Assembly (NCBI RefSeq): GCF_000763575.1
Contig: NZ_CP009170.1
Coordinates: 1,298,501-1,362,500 of the forward strand
Length of the DNA: 64,000 nucleotides
Source: Thermoanaerobacter kivui
GTDB taxonomy: Bacteria; Bacillota; Thermoanaerobacteria; Thermoanaerobacterales; Thermoanaerobacteraceae
Direction: 5' to 3'
How positions within the stretch are numbered: the stretch's first letter is position 1; every line of letters begins with the position of its first letter. The position numbers and the translations under genes were made by a program. Below, in pieces: positions 55,568 to 64,000 of this stretch. The notes beneath the pieces were generated by a model. It searched no databases. It was not told where the DNA came from and saw only the letters and a program-made list of their open reading frames with translations.

Positions 55568-56440
55568 CTACTCAATATTTTGAATCTGTTCTCTAATTTT
55601 TTCAATCTCATTTTTTAAATCAATGACATTCTTGGAAATCCTATAGTCTAAAGACTTAGAACCTATAGTATTGGCTTCACGATTCATCTCCTGAACTATA
55701 AAATCCAATTTTTTGCCCACAGAACCTTCTTCATCTAATGAGTCTTTAAATTGACTAATATGGCTTTTAAGCCTCGTTATCTCCTCAGCGATACAAGACC
55801 TATCAGTAATAATGGCGATTTCCATAGCAATTCTATTTGGATCCGCATCTACACCTAACTCTTTTATGCGCTGCTCTAATTTTTTTCGATAATCTTCTAC
55901 CATAACAGCACTTAAAACTTCTATATCTTTAACTATCCTTTCAATCTTCTCCAATCTATGCAATACATCATTGTATAATTTTATACCTTCTCTGCTCCTC
56001 ATGTCAATTAGGTTATTAATTGCTTCTTCTAATGGCAGTTTCAATAATTCCCAAATTTCTTCTAAATCTAAATTGCTGCTTTTTATTTTTACAACTTCTG
56101 GCAGATACACTAAATCACTTACTTTTATAAATCCTTCTAATTCAAATTTAGACTTTACATCAGTAAAAACTCTAAGATATTCTGACAAAAGACTCTCGTC
56201 AATTTCTATAACATTAATGCTTCTTTCATACACTTCAAAGCCAATATTTAATTCTATTCTCCCTCTCACAATCTGCTTTGAAACAAATTCTCTTACTTTT
56301 TCTTCAAGCCCACTTAAAAGCTTATTCATCCTGCAATTTATGTCTAAAAATCTGTGGTTTAAAGACTTAATCTCCACAGTTATGTAATAGCCTTTCTCTT
56401 TAATCTCACCTCTCCCATAACCTGTCATGCTTTTTATCAT
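55568..56440 (-). CDS. yicC: YicC family endoribonuclease-like protein
   Basis: YicC proteins are endoribonucleases in E. coli and Bacillus (YloC). The 290-residue protein has MTGYGRGEI at the start, KSLNHRFLDI and the C-terminal EGSVGKKLDFIVQEMNREANTIGSK with the DUF1732-type core. The second ATG at 56440 is spaced better from AAAGGTGA than the first. It begins the long run yicC-remA-gmk-rpoZ-coaBC-priA-def-fmt and is 45 bases after dapF. Confidence 0.92.
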   Translation of the reverse strand: MIKSMTGYGRGEIKEKGYYITVEIKSLNHRFLDINCRMNKLLSGLEEKVREFVSKQIVRGRIELNIGFEVYERSINVIEIDESLLSEYLRVFTDVKSKFELEGFIKVSDLVYLPEVVKIKSSNLDLEEIWELLKLPLEEAINNLIDMRSREGIKLYNDVLHRLEKIERIVKDIEVLSAVMVEDYRKKLEQRIKELGVDADPNRIAMEIAIITDRSCIAEEITRLKSHISQFKDSLDEEGSVGKKLDFIVQEMNREANTIGSKSLDYRISKNVIDLKNEIEKIREQIQNIE

Positions 56441-56485
56441 CATATCACCTTTTTCTTATTATAGTCAAATTCTTTTGTTATTAAA

Positions 56486-57310
56486 CTACAGATATATCTC
56501 TCCAGTAAATACTTCTTCAACACCACCTGACAAATAAATACTATTATCTTCCAACCACTCTACCAAAAGCTGTCCTGCTTTGAAATGGACGTTGACATTT
56601 CTTTCTGTCTTTCCTGAAATCGCTGATGCTATCGCAGAAGCACAGGCACCACTTCCACAGGCAAGAGTAAGCCCCACACCTCTTTCCCAAGTCCTTACAG
56701 AAATATTTTCTTTATCTTCTACTTTTACAAAATCAACATTTGTACCTTGAGGGAAAAGGAAAGATTTTTCAATTTTAGGACCTAATTCTTTAATCATATT
56801 TTCATCTAAGGATTCTACAAAAACAATAGTATGAGGCACTCCTACCCTTAGAGAAGTTAATTTATAAGCTTTCCCATCTATTTTTACTGGCTCATTTATA
56901 AATTTTTGCTTGTCACTTTTTACAGGTATTTTATTAGCCACAAAAATAGGACTACCCATGTAAACTTTTACACTTTCTACTTTCCCATTTTCTACAAAAA
57001 CTTCTGGCATAATCACTCCCGCTAAGGTTTCCACTGCCATTTTCTCTTTTTTTACTATCCCTCTTTCATAAACATATTTTGCAAAACATCTAGAACCATT
57101 ACCGCACATTTCTGCTTCGCTACCATCTGCATTAAAAATCCTCATCCTAATATCCGCAATTCCTGAAGGCTCAACGACTAAAAGACCATCCGCACCTATA
57201 CCAAAATGCCTATCACAAAGTTTAATAGCTAATTCACTATAATCTACATTTTCTAGAGCCTCAATTACTATAAAGTCATTTCCCAATCCATGCATTTTAG
57301 TAAATTTCAC
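56486..57310 (-). CDS. dapF: Diaminopimelate epimerase
   Basis: DapF converts LL- to meso-diaminopimelate for lysine and peptidoglycan synthesis. The two catalytic cysteines are in AEMCGNGSRCFAKY (about Cys72) and LTLACGSGACASA (about Cys217). The length of 274 residues is normal. The start is GTG at 57310 behind GGAGTGATATAG. An extended -10 box (TGTTATAAT) lies about 40 bases upstream, so it probably has its own promoter after the MFS gene. Confidence 0.96.
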   Translation of the reverse strand: MKFTKMHGLGNDFIVIEALENVDYSELAIKLCDRHFGIGADGLLVVEPSGIADIRMRIFNADGSEAEMCGNGSRCFAKYVYERGIVKKEKMAVETLAGVIMPEVFVENGKVESVKVYMGSPIFVANKIPVKSDKQKFINEPVKIDGKAYKLTSLRVGVPHTIVFVESLDENMIKELGPKIEKSFLFPQGTNVDFVKVEDKENISVRTWERGVGLTLACGSGACASAIASAISGKTERNVNVHFKAGQLLVEWLEDNSIYLSGGVEEVFTGEIYL

Positions 57311-57401
57311 CTATATCACTCCATTTTCTAATCTTCAAGGATATTATAACACAAAAAAGGCTAATTTGGTTAGATATTTTAAGAAAATGTGAGGAAAACA
57401 A

Positions 57402-58532
57402 TCATAAAACGATCATAAGGCCAATAGCAGCCAAAACTCCCATAATTCCGCCAAAATAAAAAGGTGCAGTTGCTCCCAATGTATCCCAAAGTATTCCCGC
57501 TATAAAAGAAGCCGGTAAAAGGCCAATGCCTGTAAAAGTAGCATGAAGCCCTATAACTGTACCTTTTAAATGAGGTGGAGAAATTTCCGCTACTAAAGCT
57601 TTTTCAACACCCTCAGTCAAAGCGATGTACAAACCATAAACAGAAAATAATATCCACATAGCACTTTTAAAGCCAAAAACAGCAAATCCTAAATACACTA
57701 TTCCATAAAAGAAATAACCCATAATGAGAAGCTTTTTTCTCCCTATCTTATCAGATAATCTTCCCATTGGATATGAAAATATCATGTAAACAATATTATA
57801 CACCAAGTACAAAAGTATAACATCCGAATCACTAAAGCCCACACTTTTTGCTCTCAAAAGTAAAAACTGATTAGAAGAATTACCTAAGGCAAAAATTAAA
57901 ATAACTATTAAAAACATTTGAAGACGTCTATCAAGACTTTTCCAAGAAAATGAAAGTTTTTTTGAAAGTTCATGTTTTACTGTGCTTTCCTTAGCAAAAA
58001 ACAGCACAATAACTCCTAAAAAAGCTGGTATTAGAGAATACATAAAAACTGCTTTATAATCTCCTTTATAAGAAGTCAAAAAATAATACGCTAAAGCAAT
58101 TCCAATCGTTGCGCCTAAAGTATCCAATGCTCTATGAAGTCCATATGCTCTCCCAATGTTTTCTTTATCTACAGCTTCAGCAATCAAAGCATCTCTTGGA
58201 GCTGTTCGTATTCCTTTTCCAAACCTGTCAGCAGTTCTACCCCAAAAAACCCATCCCCATGAAGTAGCAAAATACAAAAACATTTTTCCTATAGTAGAAA
58301 AAGAATATCCAGCTATAGCTAAAGGTTTTCTTTTACCTACTTTATCAGATATGTACCCTGAAAAAACCTTAAGTATACTAGCTAGACTTTCTGCAAACCC
58401 TTCAATAATCCCTACTATTGCCGGGCTTGCCCCAAGTCGAGAAGTGAGAAAAAGTGGAATCAAAGGATATACCATTTCAGTAGATATATCTGTAAGAAGA
58501 CTTGTCAACCCCAAAATAATTACATTTAACAA
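57402..58532 (-). CDS. MFS transporter, drug/metal-efflux-like
   Basis: The 376-residue protein has about twelve hydrophobic segments and the MFS loop signatures GYISDKVGKRKPLA (between helices 2 and 3) and GRLSDKIGRKKLL (between helices 8 and 9); LTDISTEMVYPLIPLFL at the N-terminus is typical of the YfkF/Fsr-like clade. The substrate is not evident. It is co-transcribed with the ChrB-like gene 15 bases upstream, which may hint at metal or oxyanion efflux. The start is TTG at 58532 behind GGGAGGCATTTTAA. Confidence 0.87.
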   Translation of the reverse strand: MLNVIILGLTSLLTDISTEMVYPLIPLFLTSRLGASPAIVGIIEGFAESLASILKVFSGYISDKVGKRKPLAIAGYSFSTIGKMFLYFATSWGWVFWGRTADRFGKGIRTAPRDALIAEAVDKENIGRAYGLHRALDTLGATIGIALAYYFLTSYKGDYKAVFMYSLIPAFLGVIVLFFAKESTVKHELSKKLSFSWKSLDRRLQMFLIVILIFALGNSSNQFLLLRAKSVGFSDSDVILLYLVYNIVYMIFSYPMGRLSDKIGRKKLLIMGYFFYGIVYLGFAVFGFKSAMWILFSVYGLYIALTEGVEKALVAEISPPHLKGTVIGLHATFTGIGLLPASFIAGILWDTLGATAPFYFGGIMGVLAAIGLMIVL

Positions 58533-58547
58533 TTAAAATGCCTCCCT

Positions 58548-59075
58548 TCACTCTTTATTATTTTCATAAACCAATGAAGTAAAATATTCAAAGTCTCGAC
58601 TGGCTTTTTCTAATAATTCCTTAACCTCTTTTTTCATTTCACACTCAAACACATCTCTTTGGGCTACTTTTTCAAACCACTTATATAACTTATTCAACTC
58701 ATCTTCATTTTCCTCTAATTCTGCAAAAGTAAAATTTTTTCTTGCTATCTCTTTTTCAATCTCTTTAAAAAACTCTTCACATTGTTCCTTTATTTCACTA
58801 TATTCTTCCCTCCTTTGATGATTAAATTGTTCTATCACATCCTTCTCTATTTCTTCATCAAGAGCCACTACTTCAAAGGCTTTAAAATCTCCTCCAAAAC
58901 CTTTAATTTCATCCTTTAACTTTTCTATTTCTTTTACAAGCCTTTCCATGTAAGGCACAATACATACAGACTGTTGTAAATACAAAGCGCCAATTTTTTT
59001 TATTCTTCTCCATATAGTAACCCTAGCTGTTGACGAATCACTTGGGACCTTATACACAAAAAGTAACCACTTCAA
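58548..59075 (-). CDS. ChrB-like protein (chromate-resistance regulatory/accessory family, N-terminal part)
   Basis: The first 55 residues (WLLFVYKVPSDSSTARVTIW, then KKIGALYLQQSVCIVP) match the N-terminal domain of ChrB, a chromate-sensing regulator; the rest (about 80-175) is a charged helical region, and the full ChrB C-terminal domain is missing. TTG at 59075 behind GAGGAGGTGGAAAG gives 175 residues; the open frame runs on to 59114. It is the first gene of a two-gene unit with the MFS transporter, behind a promoter that contains a perfect dyad. A regulatory or sensing role is inferred from family and context only. Confidence 0.75.
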   Translation of the reverse strand: MKWLLFVYKVPSDSSTARVTIWRRIKKIGALYLQQSVCIVPYMERLVKEIEKLKDEIKGFGGDFKAFEVVALDEEIEKDVIEQFNHQRREEYSEIKEQCEEFFKEIEKEIARKNFTFAELEENEDELNKLYKWFEKVAQRDVFECEMKKEVKELLEKASRDFEYFTSLVYENNKE

Positions 59076-59165
59076 CTTTCCACCTCCTCTATCTTTCTTT
59101 CTATTGCTTTTCAATTTTCTACTTATGGCAATTAAACTTTAATTCCTATTTTTACATCTTATCTT

Positions 59166-59194
59166 ATTGTAACAAATGTTACAACTAAAATCAA
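59166..59194 (-). promoter_or_regulatory. Promoter of the ChrB-like/MFS operon
   Basis: On the minus strand TTGATT (59194-59189), a 17-base spacer and TACAAT (59171-59166) form a good sigma-A promoter about 90 bases upstream of the ChrB-like gene. Confidence 0.7.
59167..59184. promoter_or_regulatory. Candidate operator: 18-bp dyad between -35 and -10
   Basis: TTGTAAC, a four-base spacer AAAT and GTTACAA form a perfect 7-bp inverted repeat. It fills most of the promoter spacer and overlaps the -10 box, the classic position for a repressor site. The layout (7-4-7) is like Rex sites, but two bases per arm differ from the Rex consensus. Confidence 0.6.
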
Positions 59195-59273
59195 CACAAT
59201 CAATTTTTCACTATTAAACCCTTCGATTTCATGGTATACTTTTTATATACAATAAAATCTGGAGGTTATAACT

Positions 59274-60986
59274 ATGGCTTTGGACGGCATAACTTTACAT
59301 GCAATAACAAAAGAATTAAAAAAAGAAATTATTGGTGGAAGAATTGATAAAATATATCAACCTGATAAAGAAGAATTAATCTTTATAATACGAAATAAAG
59401 GTAAAAACTATAAACTGCTATTGTCTGCTAATGCAAATTATCCAAGAATATATCTTACAGAAGAAAATAAAGAAAATCCTGCTGAGCCTCCAATGTTTTG
59501 CATGCTTTTGAGAAAATTTCTTCAAAGCGGCAGGATAATAGATATAAAACAAGTAGAATTTGACAGAATAGTAAAAATCGATATAGAAACAAAAGATGAA
59601 TTAGAAAATCAAACAATTAAAACTCTAATTATTGAAATAATGGGAAGACACAGCAATATCATATTAATTGACAAAGCTACTCAAACGATAATAGATAGCA
59701 TAAAAAGAGTATATTCTGATATGAGTAAAGTAAGAGAAGTACTACCTGGAAGGCAATATGTCTGCCCACCACTGCAAGAAAAGTTAAATATAAATAATCT
59801 CTTTTTAGCCTCTTTCAAGGAAGTACTTAACAACTACAAATCAAAAAAAATTGAAAAAGCCTTAATAGATATTCTACAAGGATTTAGCCCCACTTTAGCA
59901 AGAGAAGTTGCTTTTAGATGTAATGTATCTGACAGATTTGTAGAATCAATAGAAGATGAGCAAATTGAAAATCTATATCAAAACATAAAAAAAATATATG
60001 AAGATGTTTTAAGCTTAAATTTAAAACCTTGCATTGCTTTTCAGGAAAATGAAGTAATTGACTTTTCTTGTATTGATTTATCTCAATATATTACAAAAAC
60101 TTTTTTCCCTACAGTGAACCAAGCTGCTTGTAAATTTTTCAGTGAAAAAGCAAATATAGTAAATTTGCAAGCAAGGTCCTCGGATTTAAGAAAAATCATC
60201 AACAACAATTTAGAAAAACTTTATAACAAATTAGATAAACTTCAACAAGAATTAAACGAAGCAAAAAATGCTGACACTTTTAGACTTTACGGCGAACTTA
60301 TAACAGCAAATATGCACCTTCTAAAAAAAGGAATGGAAAGCTTCAAAACCATGAACTATTACACTGGCGAAGAAATTGAAATACCCATTGACAAAAAATA
60401 TTCCCCTTCAGAAAATGCCCAAAGATACTTTAAAAAATACAGCAAGTTAAAAAATGCCAATAAAATAATAGAAAAACAAATATCAGATACTCTTGAGGAA
60501 ATAACTTATTTAGAAGGTCAACTAGTGAACTTGGAAAATTGTACATTACCATCAGAAATAGAGGAAATAAAAAATGAACTGTCTGAACAAGGGTATATAC
60601 ATAAGCAGCAAAAGAAAAAAATATCACAGCAAACTCTTTCTCAACCATTGCATGTAGTATCTTCAGACGGTTTCGACATATATATAGGGAAAAACAACAC
60701 TCAAAACGATTATCTAACGTTAAAATTCGCAAATCCTAACGATATATGGCTTCACACAAAAGACATACCAGGGTCCCACGTCATAATAAAGACAAATAAC
60801 AAATCTGTGCCTGAAACAACTCTTATTGAAGCTGCAAAATTAGCCGCCAAATATAGCAAAGCGAAAAATTCTTCAAATGTACCTGTTGATTATACCTTAA
60901 AAAAATACGTAAAAAAACCTTCTGGCTCAAAACCAGGTTTTGTAATATATACAAGCCAAAAGACCCTTTATGTAAATCCAGAGTAA
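59274..60986 (+). CDS. rqcH: Ribosome quality-control protein RqcH (NFACT family, YloA/FbpA)
   Basis: RqcH binds stalled 50S subunits and adds C-terminal alanine tails that mark nascent chains for degradation. The 570-residue protein has an N-terminal NFACT-N domain (ALDGITLHAITKELKKEIIG, about 1-170, with the DR-type motif as VEFDRIVKI), a coiled-coil middle (about 285-410), and an NFACT-R domain near the C-terminus (NDIWLHTKDIPGSHVII). ATG at 59274 follows GGAGGTTATAACT. It is a single plus-strand gene with a terminator-like hairpin after it. Confidence 0.94.
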   Translation: MALDGITLHAITKELKKEIIGGRIDKIYQPDKEELIFIIRNKGKNYKLLLSANANYPRIYLTEENKENPAEPPMFCMLLRKFLQSGRIIDIKQVEFDRIVKIDIETKDELENQTIKTLIIEIMGRHSNIILIDKATQTIIDSIKRVYSDMSKVREVLPGRQYVCPPLQEKLNINNLFLASFKEVLNNYKSKKIEKALIDILQGFSPTLAREVAFRCNVSDRFVESIEDEQIENLYQNIKKIYEDVLSLNLKPCIAFQENEVIDFSCIDLSQYITKTFFPTVNQAACKFFSEKANIVNLQARSSDLRKIINNNLEKLYNKLDKLQQELNEAKNADTFRLYGELITANMHLLKKGMESFKTMNYYTGEEIEIPIDKKYSPSENAQRYFKKYSKLKNANKIIEKQISDTLEEITYLEGQLVNLENCTLPSEIEEIKNELSEQGYIHKQQKKKISQQTLSQPLHVVSSDGFDIYIGKNNTQNDYLTLKFANPNDIWLHTKDIPGSHVIIKTNNKSVPETTLIEAAKLAAKYSKAKNSSNVPVDYTLKKYVKKPSGSKPGFVIYTSQKTLYVNPE

Positions 60987-61017
60987 GATGCTTTTTAGGC
61001 ATCTTACTTCTTATTTT
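60983..61017. terminator. Shared terminator between rqcH and thpR
   Basis: GTAAGATGC and GCATCTTAC form a perfect 9-bp stem with a seven-base loop overlapping the rqcH stop; TTCTTATTTT follows on the plus strand. It lies between two convergent genes and may serve mainly rqcH. Confidence 0.65.
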
Positions 61018-61559
61018 AAAGGCACACTAAATATAGGAATATATTTTCTTCTATTTTCTTGTATAACACTCTCATACAAAAAAATTGTATCTACTAAAAT
61101 AGCCTCTTTCTCTTGTTTTTCAAAAAGATTATTTACTTCTTCTATGTCAATGCTTAAACGTATGTCTCTGGCAATAGTAATGTGGGAAGTAAATTTTCTT
61201 TCATCTTTTGCAAATCCTATTTTATATAATTCATTATCTATCTTGTAATGCAATTTATTTAAAAATTCATTTTCTTCTGTTCCTACCCATAGAACTCTCA
61301 TCTCCTTATCGCCTCTAAAAAAACCCACTTCTGAAAGTCGTATGTAAAAAGGACTGATGCCTTTTACTGCAACTTTTACCGTCTCTTCTATTTTAGAGAT
61401 GTCCTCTAATTCTATTTCCCCTAAGAATTTTAATGTGATATGGAAATTATCTTTATAAGTCCATCTCCCCTTTACAGTATAGTTTTTTAATGTTTCCTGA
61501 AATCTCACTATCTGCTCTATAGCTTTTTCGCCTATATCAATTCCAATAAAAGCTCTCAC
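61011..61559 (-). CDS. thpR: RNA 2',3'-cyclic phosphodiesterase ThpR
   Basis: ThpR (LigT family) opens 2',3'-cyclic phosphates at RNA ends. The two catalytic HxTx motifs are visible: FHITLKFLG at about 41 and SHITIARD at about 125. The length of 182 residues is normal. The start is GTG at 61559 behind GGAGGATAACT. It follows the GNAT gene by 15 bases. Confidence 0.94.
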   Translation of the reverse strand: MRAFIGIDIGEKAIEQIVRFQETLKNYTVKGRWTYKDNFHITLKFLGEIELEDISKIEETVKVAVKGISPFYIRLSEVGFFRGDKEMRVLWVGTEENEFLNKLHYKIDNELYKIGFAKDERKFTSHITIARDIRLSIDIEEVNNLFEKQEKEAILVDTIFLYESVIQENRRKYIPIFSVPLK

Positions 61560-61574
61560 AGTTATCCTCCTTGT

Positions 61575-62144
61575 TCACTTGTTATTGTTATTATCTCCCT
61601 GGTAATAATTCTTTCTATTAATAAACTCCTCTTTTAAAATTCCCATTACATATTCATTTATGTACTTACCATGCTTATATGTTACCTCTCTCAATAACCC
61701 TTCTTTTTTAAAACCACATTTTTCATAACTCTTTATTGCCCTTTCATTAAAATCATAGACCCTTAACTCTACTCGATGTAAATTTAATTCATTAAAAATA
61801 AAATCCAGTAGTAAATTTAAAGCTTCCGTCCCATAGCCTTTATTTCTGTGTTTTTCCTCTCCAATCATTATCGCAATCTCACAGTTTCTATTTTTCCAGT
61901 CCACATTATTATACGAAACATTTCCTATATATTCACCTGTGCTCCTAAGTATTATAGCGAATTCTCCATTTTCTTTTGGATCTTTTTTTGTTTTCCACCT
62001 TTCTGCAACAGTTTCTACTGTAACAGGATATGGTATACCCGGCATCGTTAAATTTCTACTATCATCACTATTCCGAAACTCTACAAATTTTTCAAAATAT
62101 TTGCTCTCAAATGGAACAAGTTCAATTCTATTACTTTTTAACAT
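61575..62144 (-). CDS. GNAT family N-acetyltransferase (RimJ/RimL-like)
   Basis: The 189-residue protein has the acetyl-CoA-binding A motif as EEKHRNKGYGTEALNLLLDF and the B-motif HRVELRVYDFNERAIKSYEKCGF, a RimJ/RimL-type pattern. The substrate may be a protein N-terminus or a small molecule. ATG at 62144 follows GGAGGGCTTTGGTC; the frame runs on to 62150 through a TTG. It is immediately downstream of the rRNA terminator and probably forms a two-gene unit with thpR; a TATAAT-like box near 62176 is the only promoter hint. Confidence 0.9.
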   Translation of the reverse strand: MLKSNRIELVPFESKYFEKFVEFRNSDDSRNLTMPGIPYPVTVETVAERWKTKKDPKENGEFAIILRSTGEYIGNVSYNNVDWKNRNCEIAIMIGEEKHRNKGYGTEALNLLLDFIFNELNLHRVELRVYDFNERAIKSYEKCGFKKEGLLREVTYKHGKYINEYVMGILKEEFINRKNYYQGDNNNNK

Positions 62145-62183
62145 GACCAAAGCCCTCCAAAGAAATTTTTAATTTATTATAGC

Positions 62184-62234
62184 ATAAAAAAACAGAAAAG
62201 AGATAGTCCATTTTAAAAACAGACTACCTCTTTT
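62184..62234 (-). terminator. Rho-independent terminator of the rRNA operon
   Basis: On the minus strand AAAAGAGGTAGTC and GACTATCTCTTTT form a 13-bp stem with one G-U pair, followed by CTGTTTTTTT. It lies about 20 bases after the 5S gene. Confidence 0.9.
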
Positions 62235-62254
62235 TAAATAATGTATAAAATTTT

Positions 62255-62405
62255 ACCGGCAGCGACCTACTCTCCCGCGAAAGCAGTACCATCGGCGCTG
62301 GAGGGCTTAACTAGCACCCCAGTCGGTCTTGCGACCGTCTGGGGGCCCCTTGTGGACCGTGTTCGGAATGGGAACGGGTGTTTCCCCTCCGCTATCGCCA
62401 CCGGA
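62255..62405 (-). rRNA. rrf: 5S ribosomal RNA with a loop C expansion segment
   Basis: The canonical 5S parts are intact: the closing stem CCGGTGGC pairs with GCTGCCGG, and CCCGTTCCCATTCCGAACACGG and TTAAGCCCTCCAGCGCCGATGG are present on either side of loop C. Between GAACACGG (ending 62357) and TTAAGCC (starting 62310) lie 46 bases instead of the usual three, so the gene is about 151 nt rather than 117. The insert folds as CCCCAG-A-CGGTC with a GCAA loop and matching 3' arm (62317-62344). The 23S gene lies about 31 bases upstream. End points are estimated from the closing stem. Confidence 0.9.
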
Positions 62406-62436
62406 AATCTAGACCCTCAAAACTGCACAAAGCCAA

Positions 62437-64000
<1,564 letters not shown>

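Overview
The window is low-GC, spore-forming Firmicute chromosome, most likely from the Thermoanaerobacter/Caldanaerobacter group. The evidence is gene content and order: the Bacillus/Clostridium-type fap-fab-rnc-smc-ftsY-ffh-rplS run, the yicC-remA-gmk-coaBC-priA-fmt-rsmB-prpC-prkC-rsgA-thiN run, SpoVS, alpha/beta SASPs and YlbJ. Very frequent TTG and GTG starts behind strong GGAGG sites, and AT-rich intergenes beside GC-rich rRNA genes, agree with this. The genus is an inference. Almost all genes lie on the minus strand, so the window is read from right to left; only rnhB-yraN, tmcAL, ylbJ, rpmB and rqcH are on the plus strand.

Layout by coordinate. 1-9.4 kb: hslV (cut by the window edge), topA, dprA, the plus-strand pair rnhB-yraN, trpS, a YitT-type membrane protein, comM and rbgA. 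9.4-18.2 kb: rplS-trmD-rimM-khpA-rpsP-ffh-ylxM, then ftsY, smc and a small unknown protein; this is the ribosome, tRNA-modification and SRP block. 18.3-27.2 kb: spoVS behind a sigma-H-type promoter, a radical SAM protein, rnc, and a complete FASII/phospholipid operon (fapR-plsX-fabH-fabK-fabD-fabG-acpP-fabF). 27.3-34.4 kb: rpmF-yceD, ackA-pta (acetate and ATP formation), tmcAL, ylbJ, a coiled-coil protein, coaD and rsmD. 34.6-40.2 kb: two nearly identical SASP genes and the asp23-fakA-recG-degV operon (fatty-acid kinase parts). 40.4-57.3 kb: rpmB, a small membrane protein, then the long run thiN back to yicC, and dapF. 57.4-62.1 kb: an MFS transporter with a ChrB-like protein, rqcH, thpR and a GNAT acetyltransferase. 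62.2-64 kb: the 3' end of an rRNA operon (23S 3' half, then 5S).

The genes are mostly housekeeping: translation, lipid synthesis, CoA synthesis, DNA processing and sporulation. No phage, insertion sequence, CRISPR array or defence island is visible. The most notable observations are (1) a 5S rRNA gene carrying an insertion of about 43-46 nt, folding as a GCAA-capped hairpin, in loop C; (2) rpoZ interrupted by one in-frame TGA at a conserved arginine while the rest of the gene is intact; (3) a perfect 18-bp dyad inside the promoter of the ChrB-like/MFS operon; (4) a hairpin that both ends thiN and hides the ribosome-binding site of a 61-residue membrane protein; (5) a near-consensus sigma-H promoter for spoVS inside the rnc-smc run; and (6) a 243-bp SASP duplication with only four differences.
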